From positions 1 to 64,000 of the forward strand of contig NZ_FZNO01000024.1 of assembly GCF_900188025.1 (NCBI RefSeq): a DNA stretch of 64,000 bases, in the 5' to 3' direction. Position numbers and translations under genes: made by a program. Under the pieces are notes generated by a model. That model searched no databases. It saw nothing but the letters and a program-made list of their open reading frames with translations, and was not told the DNA's origin. The DNA is from Blastococcus mobilis (GTDB taxonomy: Bacteria > Actinomycetota > Actinomycetes > Mycobacteriales > Geodermatophilaceae). Position 1 is the stretch's first letter, and each line of letters starts with the position of its first letter. Shown piece by piece: positions 34,697-45,786 of the stretch.

Positions 34697-34973
34697 ACAG
34701 GCGACCGAGGAGCGGACGGCGATACCGCCCGCACGAGCACAGGGCGCAGTCCTTGCCCCGCCGGTAGTGCTCGTGCGCCTGCTTCCCGTGCCCGCAGGTG
34801 CAGGGCGCGCCGGGCACGTCGGGAACCCGGCGCAGCGGCGCGGCAGGGGGCTCCCCTGCCGGGGTCCGGCCGCCTCCCGCAGCACCGTGCTCGCCGTCGC
34901 CCGAGGGCGGCGGCGTGGAACGGAGCGGGTGCACGGCGGTCCTCGAGGTCGGTGTGCGCGTGGCGGGCACCAC
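34677..34973 (-). CDS. small Cys/His-rich protein (probable metal-binding)
   Basis: Protein of 98 residues. The first 55 residues are Pro/Arg-rich and disordered; the last 45 hold CTCGHGKQAHEHYRRGKDCA followed by LCSCGRYRR, that is C-x-CGH-x4-H-x7-C-x2-C-x-C, a spacing fit to bind zinc. It ends in a short basic tail. No function is known for such proteins, though similar Cys/His modules occur as short actinobacterial proteins. The GTG at 34973 has an AGAAGG site 8 bases upstream. It is divergent from the GT2 gene at 35,112. Confidence 0.6.
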   Translation of the reverse strand: MVPATRTPTSRTAVHPLRSTPPPSGDGEHGAAGGGRTPAGEPPAAPLRRVPDVPGAPCTCGHGKQAHEHYRRGKDCALCSCGRYRRPLLGRLFRLAGR

Positions 34974-35111
34974 GCGGGGGCCTTCTGACGTTAGTCGCTC
35001 CCGGGTCCTGGCGGGGTCAGCGCGCCGCGGCCGGACCGGGCCGGCCCGACGCGGGCGCGGCAGGCCCGACGCACAGCGATCGCCGGTCGGCGCGCTTGTA
35101 GTGTTCGGCCC

Positions 35112-36062
35112 ATGACTGCCGGCCCCGTTCCTGCGGGCCCGCAGACCCTCACCGCGATCGTCTGCGCGTACACGCTCGACCGGTGGAGCGACATCGAGGC
35201 CGCCGTGGAGAGCCTGCGCCGGCAGACCCGCCCGGCGGAGGAGATCGTGCTGGTCTCCGACCACAACGCCGAGCTGCTCGAGCGCGCTCGCGCCGCCTTC
35301 CCGGACGTCGTCTGCGTCCCGAACGCCGAGTCGCGGGGCCTGTCCGGGGCTCGGAACACCGGCGTCCGTACCGCCACCGGTGACGTCGTGGCCTTCCTGG
35401 ACGACGACGCCGTGGCCGACCCGGCGTGGATCGAGCACATGCTCGAGGCCTACCGGCAGCCGGACGTCGTGGGGGTCGGCGGCCGGGTCGTCCCGCTCTG
35501 GCGGGCCCCGCGGCCGGCCTGGTTCCCCGACGAGTTCCTGTGGGTGGTCGGCTGCAGCTACGCGGGGCTGCCCACCGACCGCGCGGACATCCGCAACCCG
35601 ATCGGCGCGAACATGAGCTTCCTCCGGGAGGTGTTCGACCGGGTGGGCGGCTTCGACGCCACGATGGGCCGCCTGGGCAAGGACGCCGCCGGATGCGAGG
35701 AGACCGAGTTCGCGATCCGCGCGCGCCGCTCCGACAAGGGACGGATCGTGCTCGAACCCTCGGCCCTCTGCTTCCACAGCGTCTCCCCCGACCGCGTCAC
35801 GCGGCGGTACTTCCGGCGTCGCTGCCGCGCGGAGGGGCGGTCCAAGGCGCTGGTCAGCGCGCTGGCCGGTGCCGAGGCGGCCCTGGAGACCGAGCGCACC
35901 TACGTCCGGCGGACGCTGCCGCGAGGGGTCCTGCGCGGTGTCGGGCAGCTGGTCGGCGGCGATCCTGCGGGCGGCGCCCGCGCCTGGACCATCGTCGAGG
36001 GCACGGCCCTGACGGCCGGCAGCTATCTGCTCGCCCGACTCCGCCGCCGACGGTCGTCGTAG
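35112..36062 (+). CDS. glycosyltransferase family 2
   Basis: GT-A enzyme of 316 residues: TAIVCAYTLDRWSDIEAAVE near 14, EIVLVSDHNAELLERA near 44, NAESRGLSGARNTGVRTATG near 71, VVAFLDDDAVADPAWIEHML near 93 with the DDD metal site, GANMSFLREVFDRVGGFDATM near 167 and CEETEFAIRARR near 196. The family includes glucuronosyl- and mannosyltransferases of surface glycans. It sits alone, divergent from the small Cys-rich gene and convergent with the GH16 gene, with only 12 bases between stops. Confidence 0.85.
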   Translation: MTAGPVPAGPQTLTAIVCAYTLDRWSDIEAAVESLRRQTRPAEEIVLVSDHNAELLERARAAFPDVVCVPNAESRGLSGARNTGVRTATGDVVAFLDDDAVADPAWIEHMLEAYRQPDVVGVGGRVVPLWRAPRPAWFPDEFLWVVGCSYAGLPTDRADIRNPIGANMSFLREVFDRVGGFDATMGRLGKDAAGCEETEFAIRARRSDKGRIVLEPSALCFHSVSPDRVTRRYFRRRCRAEGRSKALVSALAGAEAALETERTYVRRTLPRGVLRGVGQLVGGDPAGGARAWTIVEGTALTAGSYLLARLRRRRSS

Positions 36063-36074
36063 GCGCGCGGTTCG

Positions 36075-36941
36075 TCAGCCGGCCTGCTCCGCCGGCGCCC
36101 ACACGCGCACCCAGTCGACCAGCATGTGCGCTCCCGCCTCGGGCTCGTAGCCACCGCGGACGGAGAGGTTGAGGATGATCATCATCGGGAGGTCGGTGAC
36201 GTTCCCGGTGGCGGCGACCTCCTCGTACGGCCTGCCGTCCAGGTAAGGGACGACACGGGAGTCCTCCCAGAGGGCGCCGTAGGTGTGGAACTCGTCCCGG
36301 TGGTCGACGTCGGGGTCGCCGTACATGTCGGGACCGGTCTTCTCCTCCGAGGGGAGGATGTAGTTGAAGTGCGGCTGGCTCTCGCTGCCGCTCTCCAGGA
36401 ACTCGGCGATGTCGATCTCCGGCGGCCAGCGGTCGAGCGGGTGCAGCCAGAAGGCGGGCCAGCAGCCGTCGCAGCCGGGGAAGCGGATCCGCGCCTCCAC
36501 GTACCGCGACGGCCGGAGCGCGATCGCTGCGTTGGACTGGACCATGCCGGAGCTGTAGCCGTACGTCCGGCCGGCCAGCGTCCGGCGTCGCTCCTCGACG
36601 GTGAGGACGAGGGAGCCGTCGGCGACGGCCACGTTCGCCGCATCGAACCAGGCGTCCTCGATGCCGGGGTTGAACGGGATGCCCGCCAGGTCCCCCTCCC
36701 GGTCGGGCTGCCACACGTCCGCGTCGAGCTTCCGGCCGGTGAACTCGTCGCCGAAGACCTGGGCCCACCCGCTTGGCGGGCCGCTGACCCCGCGGACGCC
36801 GGCCGGCTGCCAGGGCTGGGTCAGCACGAGCAGCAGGACCAGCACGGTGACCCCCACCCCCACGGCGGTCCACCACAGGCGGCGCCGTCCCGGAACGGCG
36901 TGACCGCCCAGGGCCCGGTGCCGGCCACGCCTCGGCGCCAC
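36075..36941 (-). CDS. membrane-anchored GH16 glycanase
   Basis: Protein of 288 residues with an N-terminal membrane anchor (about 22-44) and a concanavalin-like glycoside hydrolase family 16 domain. GWAQVFGDEFTGRKLDADVW near 60 opens the jelly roll, and the catalytic motif is EIDIAEF near 174-180, with nucleophile and acid/base Glu flanking the Asp. DMYGDPDVDHRDEFHTYGAL follows. It should cut beta-1,3/1,4-linked glycans outside the cell, probably trimming or releasing the polymer made by the operon. The GTG at 36941 is preferred; a CTG overlapping the upstream stop is also possible. Last gene of the leftward operon. Confidence 0.85.
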   Translation of the reverse strand: MAPRRGRHRALGGHAVPGRRRLWWTAVGVGVTVLVLLLVLTQPWQPAGVRGVSGPPSGWAQVFGDEFTGRKLDADVWQPDREGDLAGIPFNPGIEDAWFDAANVAVADGSLVLTVEERRRTLAGRTYGYSSGMVQSNAAIALRPSRYVEARIRFPGCDGCWPAFWLHPLDRWPPEIDIAEFLESGSESQPHFNYILPSEEKTGPDMYGDPDVDHRDEFHTYGALWEDSRVVPYLDGRPYEEVAATGNVTDLPMMIILNLSVRGGYEPEAGAHMLVDWVRVWAPAEQAG

Positions 36942-36964
36942 GGCGTCGCTGGGACCGACGGGGC

Positions 36965-38797
36965 TCAGCCCCGGCACTGGTAGAGGACGGTCTCCCCGTC
37001 CTCGAAGACGCGGGTGAAGGACGGGTCCTCGGCGATCGCCCGTTCGTAGGCCCGGTACACGTACAGCCGCACCGTCCCGAACAACCGCACGTTGTCCTCG
37101 GCGGACGGGCCCAGCGCTAGGTAGACCGGTCCGCTGCCGGCGCGGGTGTCGCAGGCGTCGTGGGTGAACTGCCGGAGGACGGCCTCGTCGGTGGCGGCCG
37201 CGGAAAACCCGGGGAGGTCGGTGAGCCCTTCCACGCCCTCGGTGGCCGGCGGCAGGTGGTCCGCGTAGTGCTGGGTGGCCCGCAGCGGATAGGAGGAGGC
37301 GAACGGCAGCAGCACCGAGCCGTCCGGTGTCTCCTCCTCGAACCAGACGTCGGCGGTGACGTCGGAGGCCGCCACGCGGTAGCTCATCTCTCCGGCGAAG
37401 TTGGCGGGCAGGGTCAGGGTGGCGACGGCGACGACGGCCAGACCGGCCAGCAGCCGGCGCTCGGGGGTCCAGGCCGGCACCTCGTCGAAGAGCTGCAGCG
37501 CGATGACGAAGGCCATCCACGGCAGGGCGAACAGGTAGGCGCGGAAGATGCCCTCGTTCCCGTACGGCTGGCCGAGGATCAGGACCAGCGGCACGGCAGC
37601 CATGCCGAGGGGGACGACCATCCGGCTGGCGCGGCCGCGCCAGCCGGCGGCGGCCAGCACGCTCCACCCGGTGAGCAGGGCCACGACCGCCATCAGCAAG
37701 GGGGCTGCCCACAGCGCGACCGTGTAGCCCGGCAGCGGGTCGGCGACGGCCACCTGCGGCGGTGAGACGTTGTGGAAGCCGAAGTCGAACAGGTCGTAGG
37801 TGCTGTTCAGGAACGGCCAGGCCTGGAGCAGCCAGGCCTCCTCGATGGCGAGGAACACCACCGGGAGCCACGGCCGCACCGGCCGCAGCAGGATGCAGAC
37901 CAGCGTCGACTGCGCGAGCAGGAGCAGCGGAGAGAGCGGGTGGGACACCGCGACGTAGACGAACCCCAGGACGAGCAGGACCGTGGCCGACCGCGTGCGC
38001 CAGAACCGGCTCGGCCGGGGCAGGTCGGCCTCGGCCGCCCTCGGGAAGCGGGCGGCGAGCCGGGCGAAGCGCAGACCCTCCGCGCCGGGCGGGACGGAGC
38101 GCAGCAGCCCGCCGAGCACGAGCAGGGCCACTGGGAAGGCCAGCGCCTGGGGCGCGAAGTAGTTCTGCCCGATCCAGTCGCCGAGCGTGTACAGCAGGAC
38201 GCCGCCGTAGCGGACGCGCCGGGAGGTGCTGAGCCCGCCGATCAGCCAGTAGACGGCAGCCGCGGCGATCAGGGCGAGAGTGGGCTGGGCCCACTGGGCC
38301 AGGTCCTGCACGGGGATGCCGGTCAGCCGGTGCAGGCCGGCCACGAGGACGAAGAACCCCGGGAAGTTGTGGTAGATGTCGATCGACCGGTCGACTCCCC
38401 CGTTCGCCAGGAGGTACTCGACCACCCCGATGTGCTTGTACGTCCACGGGTACCGGGGGACGTCGTACACGAGGGCCGTGGTGGCGAAGAGGATCGCGAC
38501 GAGGAGCACCTGCGGCGCCACGAGCAGGTGCGAGACCGGTCGCCGCGAGATCAGCGCCCACAGGTAGACCAGGACCGTCAGCGCGAAGGCGGCGTACCAG
38601 CTCACCGGCAGGGCGGAGAGCAGGCCCCAGCCGCCGGTGTCGTCGAGTCGGACGTCGCCGAGCGACCACAACCACAGCGCGAGCGCCCCGAGGGTGCCCA
38701 CCGGCAGCACCCAGGTGCTCCACTCCTGCCAGGGGTGGGCGCGGTACCGCGGAGCCATGGCCGACGGCTCTCGTGCAGTGAGGGTCCCGGTCGTCAT
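36965..38797 (-). CDS. large polytopic membrane protein, GT-C-like
   Basis: Protein of 610 residues with about 12-13 hydrophobic segments in the first 480 residues and a soluble C-terminal part of about 120 residues. It is not clearly assigned. An early loop after the first helices (YDVPRYPWTYKHIGVVEYLL near 118) and the YHNFPGFFVLVAGLHRL segment near 143 are similar in style to GT-C glycosyltransferases or polymer-length/ligase proteins using lipid-phosphate donors. Between a GT2 and a GH16 gene, a role in adding side-chain sugars or polymerising outside is likely. ATG overlaps the GT2 stop (ATGA). Confidence 0.65.
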   Translation of the reverse strand: MTTGTLTAREPSAMAPRYRAHPWQEWSTWVLPVGTLGALALWLWSLGDVRLDDTGGWGLLSALPVSWYAAFALTVLVYLWALISRRPVSHLLVAPQVLLVAILFATTALVYDVPRYPWTYKHIGVVEYLLANGGVDRSIDIYHNFPGFFVLVAGLHRLTGIPVQDLAQWAQPTLALIAAAAVYWLIGGLSTSRRVRYGGVLLYTLGDWIGQNYFAPQALAFPVALLVLGGLLRSVPPGAEGLRFARLAARFPRAAEADLPRPSRFWRTRSATVLLVLGFVYVAVSHPLSPLLLLAQSTLVCILLRPVRPWLPVVFLAIEEAWLLQAWPFLNSTYDLFDFGFHNVSPPQVAVADPLPGYTVALWAAPLLMAVVALLTGWSVLAAAGWRGRASRMVVPLGMAAVPLVLILGQPYGNEGIFRAYLFALPWMAFVIALQLFDEVPAWTPERRLLAGLAVVAVATLTLPANFAGEMSYRVAASDVTADVWFEEETPDGSVLLPFASSYPLRATQHYADHLPPATEGVEGLTDLPGFSAAATDEAVLRQFTHDACDTRAGSGPVYLALGPSAEDNVRLFGTVRLYVYRAYERAIAEDPSFTRVFEDGETVLYQCRG

Positions 38798-40122
38798 CGT
38801 CCACCTCTCGCATGGGCGCGCAGGTCGCGCCGGGACCGCAGGTACAGCGCGGGACCGGCCCCGAAGCCGAGGAACTCCCGCAGCAGAGCGCCTCGGGGAG
38901 CGGCCGCGTCGGCGAGCCTCTCCCCCGTCTGGGCGCGGATGCCCGCCATCCGGCGCAGCCCCAGCGGGATGCGGCCGAGCACCTCACGGCGGGTGCCGGG
39001 CTGCAGCAGGCACTTGGTGATGAACGCCGACAGGCCCGTTCCGTAGCCGAACATCTGGGCGAGCAGCGCGGCCCGGTCGGCGCGGTGATGGTGCCAGACC
39101 AGGGCCGCCGGCTCGTAGGCGATCGTCCGGCCGGCCCGCAGGACCCGCACGAACACGTCCAGGTCCTCGCCTCCCCGGGTGCGCGTGCCGGCGCCGAGCG
39201 CTTCGTCGAAGCCGCCCAGCTCGACGAGGAACGCGCGGTCGAAGGCCAGGTTCGCACCGGTGCCGAAGATCCCGGGCGAGTACGGGTGCAGCGCATCCTG
39301 TGTACCCGCGGTGTCCTGGCTGCCGTCGACGGCCGGCGTCACCTGACCGCGCCGGTCGAACAGCGCCGGCTCGCACCGGGTCGACCAGGAGGCGGCCCGG
39401 GCGTCGAAGTACTCCTCGGCGGCGCCGTCGATCCCGGCGGTTGCGACCAGACCGGTGACGCAGCCGACGTCGGCCCGGCGACCGAAGCCCCGGACGAGGC
39501 CCTGCACCCAGTCGGGGTCGACCGCGACGTCGTCGTCGGTGTAGGCCAGCCAGGTGCCGCGCGCCTCGGCCAGTCCGCGGTTGCGGGCGCGGGACAGGCC
39601 CGGCCGCGGCTCGACGACGTAGCGGAACCGCTGGTCGGCCACCGCCTCGACCACCTGCCGGGTGGAGTCGTCGGACGGGGCGTTGTCGACGATCACGATC
39701 TCGAGGTGCGGATAGGTCAGCTGCCGCAACCGATCGAGGCAGCCGGCCAGGGTCGCGGCGCGGTCGCGGGTGCAGACGACGACGGTCACGAGCTCCTCGG
39801 CGGCGGTGCGGTTCGGGCACGAGGGCTGCGCCGCCGGGTACGGGCCGTTCCCGTCACCGGCCAGTCCCTCCGCGACGAGGTGGGCCGTGATCCGGTCGGC
39901 GAACTGCCGATGCGCCGTGCGGGCGAGGTCGCCGGGGTCGGGGTCGGCGCCGTCGAGGGGCACCACCAGGTATCCGAGCGGCTCCCCGTGCAGGCGCACG
40001 AGCACCCGCGCGGTGGCCTGGGCCGTCCGCGGCCGGACAGCCCGGAGCGCGCGGTCACCCGACATCTCCCACTCGGCGCACCACGTGCCCGCCTCGGTCG
40101 GCGGGACGTTCGCGGCGGTCAT
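38794..40122 (-). CDS. glycosyltransferase family 2 with N-terminal extension
   Basis: Protein of 442 residues. An N-terminal part of about 110 residues (WCAEWEMSGDRALRAVRP, VLVRLHGEPLGYLVVPLDG) resembles an accessory beta domain and is followed by a GT-A core: LVTVVVCTRDRAATLAGCLD near 112, LEIVIVDNAPSDDSTR near 142, PRPGLSRARNRGLAEARGTW near 174, LAYTDDDVAVDPDWV near 194 and GANLAFDRAFLVELGGFDEAL near 280. It probably adds a sugar in the cytoplasm. Start and stop overlap both neighbours (ATGA). Confidence 0.82.
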   Translation of the reverse strand: MTAANVPPTEAGTWCAEWEMSGDRALRAVRPRTAQATARVLVRLHGEPLGYLVVPLDGADPDPGDLARTAHRQFADRITAHLVAEGLAGDGNGPYPAAQPSCPNRTAAEELVTVVVCTRDRAATLAGCLDRLRQLTYPHLEIVIVDNAPSDDSTRQVVEAVADQRFRYVVEPRPGLSRARNRGLAEARGTWLAYTDDDVAVDPDWVQGLVRGFGRRADVGCVTGLVATAGIDGAAEEYFDARAASWSTRCEPALFDRRGQVTPAVDGSQDTAGTQDALHPYSPGIFGTGANLAFDRAFLVELGGFDEALGAGTRTRGGEDLDVFVRVLRAGRTIAYEPAALVWHHHRADRAALLAQMFGYGTGLSAFITKCLLQPGTRREVLGRIPLGLRRMAGIRAQTGERLADAAAPRGALLREFLGFGAGPALYLRSRRDLRAHARGGR

Positions 40123-41600
40123 CGGACGGCCTCCTTGCGCGGGGATCGGACGGTCGTGCAGGCCCGGGCGAACCACCCGAGGCAGGCCACCGCGAGGACC
40201 GCCCGGAGGACCAGGCCCGGAGCGGTGACCGGCAGCAGCACCGCCAGCAGCGCCATGACGACCCCGGCCAGCGTCTGCACGAGTCGGGTCCGGGTGCCGC
40301 TGAGCGGCCGCCCGCGGGTCGGCACCAGCAGCAGCAGGTGCTGCACCGAGTACGCGGCCGCCGTGGCCAGGGCCGCGCCGAGGATGCCGAACACCGGGAT
40401 CCACCACAGGTTCAGCACGACGTTCACCACCGAGGCCACGACGGCAGATCCGGCGATCATCCGGGTGCGAGACGCGGTGAGCAGGGTCCGGGTGGCGGAC
40501 AGGCCCGCGGTGTAGGGGACGGCGCTGACGATGACGACCGCCGTCACCAGCAGCAGGTCGTCGGGCCGGAACTCGGCCGGCGCCCACACCCGCAGGACCA
40601 GGGGCGCCGCGACCGACAGCCCGACCATCACCGGCGCGAGCAGGCGGTACAGGGCGTCGCGACTGGCCGTGACCACCGCGTCGCCGTCGGCCCCCGCGCC
40701 GGCGGCGAAGAAGCGGGGCAGCCACACCGAGTTGAGCACGCTCAGGACGAGCATGGGCAGCGCGGCGATGTTGTAGGCAACCGAGTACTGCGCGACCGCC
40801 GCCTCGCCCAGGTGCTCCTGGATCAGGAACCGGTCGGCCGCGCCGAGGACGAACGACCCCAGCATGGCCGGCACCAGTGGGAGACCGAAGACCAGCGCGC
40901 CCCGCACGAGTGGCAGGTCCCCGGGCCGCAGCGACCGCAGCCGGGTGAGGGACAGCCCCACCGCGACGGCCAGCACCTGGGCTACCAGGCGTCCGAGCAC
41001 GAAGGCCTCGGCGGTCGGGGCGAGGACGACCAGCATGACCAGGGCGAGGATCTCGGCGGCCACCGACTGCAGCAGGCTGACCACGCTGAAGCCGAGCAGC
41101 CGGTCCTGGCTGCGCAGCAGCGCGAGGACGGTCGCGGTGATCGCGGAGGCGCCGGCCCAGAGGACGGCCAGCCGGACGGCGCCGTCGTATCCGCCGAACC
41201 CCAGGGCGTCGCTCCACCAGTGCCCGGTGAGGTCGGCGAGGGCGGTGATCGCGACGGCGGCGACGATGCCGAGCGCGAGCAGCCGGCGAGCGGCGTCCGC
41301 GCCGCGCTCCTCGAAGTACTTCTGGACGGCGACCTGCAGCCCGAGCCCGGCGACGACGTAGAGCACCTGCATGAGCGCGTTGGCCGCCGCGAAGGTGCCG
41401 AACTCGGGGGCGCCCAGCAAGCGGGTGGCCAGCGGCGTCGCGAGGGCGCCGACCAGGACCTGCAGGAACCAGAACAGCAGGTAGAGGGAGTCCCGGCCGA
41501 AGAGGCCGCTCATCGTGGAGGCCACCGCCTCGTCGCTCGCCGTCGGGCGCACGGTCGTCGCCTCCCGGGGCTCGGCGCCCGGGTGTGGGGTCCTGGTCAC
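40119..41600 (-). CDS. Wzx-type flippase
   Basis: MOP-superfamily protein of 493 residues with about 14 hydrophobic segments. After about 30 polar residues, SLYLLFWFLQVLVGALATPL and TRLLGAPEFGTFAAANALMQ begin the first helices, and GALVFGLPLVPAMLGSFVLG with AADRFLIQEHLGEAAVAQYS near 235-272 is the typical polysaccharide-flippase middle. It should export the lipid-linked unit made with rhamnose by this operon. GTG at 41600 overlaps the preceding stop; the end overlaps the GT2 start. Confidence 0.85.
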   Translation of the reverse strand: MTRTPHPGAEPREATTVRPTASDEAVASTMSGLFGRDSLYLLFWFLQVLVGALATPLATRLLGAPEFGTFAAANALMQVLYVVAGLGLQVAVQKYFEERGADAARRLLALGIVAAVAITALADLTGHWWSDALGFGGYDGAVRLAVLWAGASAITATVLALLRSQDRLLGFSVVSLLQSVAAEILALVMLVVLAPTAEAFVLGRLVAQVLAVAVGLSLTRLRSLRPGDLPLVRGALVFGLPLVPAMLGSFVLGAADRFLIQEHLGEAAVAQYSVAYNIAALPMLVLSVLNSVWLPRFFAAGAGADGDAVVTASRDALYRLLAPVMVGLSVAAPLVLRVWAPAEFRPDDLLLVTAVVIVSAVPYTAGLSATRTLLTASRTRMIAGSAVVASVVNVVLNLWWIPVFGILGAALATAAAYSVQHLLLLVPTRGRPLSGTRTRLVQTLAGVVMALLAVLLPVTAPGLVLRAVLAVACLGWFARACTTVRSPRKEAVR

Positions 41601-43339
41601 CGGCGGAGGCTCCCGACGGTGCGCAACAGACGGCGGGCCACGCCCCGGAGCTCGCGCTCCACCTCGCGCGCCGGGTGCCGCGGCGGGTGGCGGACAGCGT
41701 CGACGAGCGCCTCGGGCGTGGTGTCGCGCCGCACCTCGATCCGCGGGAGGGCGAACCGCCCCCGCGCCCCCGTCGACGGCCGGCGGCCCTCGAGCGCGAA
41801 GGCCGCCGCGTAGCCCGCCCGGCGGGTGGCCGCCCGCACGCGGGCGTCGTGCTCGCCGTGCGGATAGGCGAGGACCGGCTCGACCGGCAGCCCGCGTGCC
41901 CGGAGACCGGCCAGCGGTTCGGTCAGCTCCCGGCCCAGCGTGGCGTCGTCGAGCTGGGTCAGGTGCGCGTGCGTATGGGAGTGCGCGCCGAGGGACCAGC
42001 CGCGGGCGACCAGCTCGTGGAGCTGCTCCTCGGTGAGCAGCGGGAGCTTTCCGGCGCCGCGGCGGGCGTCCCACTCGTTCCAGCCGCCGATCTGGTCGCT
42101 GACGAGTAGGACCACCGCGGGTATGCCGCGCCGCTCGAGGGCGGGGGCGGCGTGCTGGAGCAGGTCGGCGTACCCGTCGTCGAAGGTGAGCAGCACGGCA
42201 CGGTCCGGCAGCGGCGCGCCGTCCAGCCACGCGAGCAGATCACCGAGCCCGATCCAGCTGACCCCGGCGGCGGTCAGCGCGTCCAGCTGCCGCTCGAAGA
42301 GCTCCGGGCCGACGCACCAGTCGCCGATGACGGCGTCGTCGACGTCCTCGACGGCGTGGTAGGCCAGGAGCACGGCAGCGCCGGTCCGGAGGCCCCCGCC
42401 CTCCGCGAGACCCCGCCAGTACTGGGCGTCACGCACGCGGGCGAAGGCCCAGCGGGTGAGCAGGTCCGAGCCGCCCGTGCGGGCGCGTGCCACGACGGGA
42501 GCGGCCAGCGCCCGCGCGACCCGGGAGGGGACCGACGGCGCCCACCGGGCCAGCAGCCGGCCGGTCGGCGTCTTCGCGCCGTGCTGCTCGGCCAGCGTGT
42601 CGGCCAGTGCCGGGTGCTTGCGGACGAGGGCGGCGTCGGCCCGGCCACCCTGCCGCCACTGGCGCAGGTACTGGTCCGGCGTCACCACGTACCGCTGGGA
42701 CGTGATCGCGCCCGGGGCGTACCGGACGACGGCGCCGCTGCTCAGCAGCCGGTGCAGGAAGTCGGTGTCCTCGGCGCCGAAGGCCCCGTTCACGTTGAAG
42801 CTTTCGTCGAATCCACCGGCGGCCTGGAAGACCGCGGCCCGGACAGAGAGCTGGCCGGTGAGCAGGTCGCCGAGCGCGAGCTGCCCCTGGGTGCGGGTGA
42901 GCCGCTCGTGGCGCAGGCGCACCCACCGCTCCACGCCGGGGGTCAGCAGCGTGCGGGGGGAGTCCGGGTGCAGCGGGATGTGGCCGACGGCGGCGTCCGC
43001 GCCCTGACGGAGCACCGCGTCGTGCTCGACGAGGAGCCGCGGGTCGGCGACCATGTCGTCGTCGAGGAAGAGCAGGAACTCGCCGGTGGCGGAGGCGGCA
43101 CCGGCGTTGCGTGCCGCGGCGGCGCCACGGTTGGGCTGCTCGACCACGGTCAGTGGGAACGGGAGGGGGACGGCGCGGGCGGCGTCGGCGGTGCCGTCGG
43201 TGGAGCCGTCGACGACCACGACCAGCTCGATCGGCCAGGGCGTCTCCAGCCGGGCGAGGGCGGTCATGGTCCCGAGGAGCACGTCGCGTCGCTGGTAGGT
43301 CGGCACGACGATGCTGAACCGGGCCCCGCTCGGCGTCAC
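41597..43339 (-). CDS. glycosyltransferase 2 - polysaccharide deacetylase fusion
   Basis: Bifunctional protein of 580 residues. Residues 1-250: GT-A domain with SIVVPTYQRRDVLLGTMTAL, LVVVVDGSTDGTADAARAV, NRGAAAARNAGAASATGEFL and LFLDDDMVADPRLL. Residues about 320-540: NodB-type deacetylase with YHAVED near 325, VLLTFDDGYADLL near 382-394, SLGAHSHTHAHL near 447-458 (two zinc-binding His) and PVLAYPHGEHD near 482. GT and deacetylase parts are normally separate proteins acting on opposite membrane sides; here no helix joins them, so both presumably act in one compartment on a cytoplasmic intermediate. First of the polymer-specific genes after rmlBD. Confidence 0.85.
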   Translation of the reverse strand: MTPSGARFSIVVPTYQRRDVLLGTMTALARLETPWPIELVVVVDGSTDGTADAARAVPLPFPLTVVEQPNRGAAAARNAGAASATGEFLLFLDDDMVADPRLLVEHDAVLRQGADAAVGHIPLHPDSPRTLLTPGVERWVRLRHERLTRTQGQLALGDLLTGQLSVRAAVFQAAGGFDESFNVNGAFGAEDTDFLHRLLSSGAVVRYAPGAITSQRYVVTPDQYLRQWRQGGRADAALVRKHPALADTLAEQHGAKTPTGRLLARWAPSVPSRVARALAAPVVARARTGGSDLLTRWAFARVRDAQYWRGLAEGGGLRTGAAVLLAYHAVEDVDDAVIGDWCVGPELFERQLDALTAAGVSWIGLGDLLAWLDGAPLPDRAVLLTFDDGYADLLQHAAPALERRGIPAVVLLVSDQIGGWNEWDARRGAGKLPLLTEEQLHELVARGWSLGAHSHTHAHLTQLDDATLGRELTEPLAGLRARGLPVEPVLAYPHGEHDARVRAATRRAGYAAAFALEGRRPSTGARGRFALPRIEVRRDTTPEALVDAVRHPPRHPAREVERELRGVARRLLRTVGSLRR

Positions 43340-43476
43340 GACTCCCCTTCCCCCGTGTTTCCGGGAGCGACGCGTGCCCGGACCTGCGAAACTACGCGTC
43401 AGCGGGGTCTTCCTGCTGCCCCCTGTCCCCCCATGGGAGGGGCCGCGGGGGCCGGCTCGAAGCGGGTCGAAGCGGC

Positions 43477-45786
<2,310 letters not shown>

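Noticed and set aside
36075-39296. A single leftward open frame of over 1000 codons covering the GH16, membrane-protein and GT2 genes
   Set aside because: Only its last 288 codons (GH16) look like protein; the rest is an out-of-frame shadow of two well-supported genes, kept open by high third-position GC.
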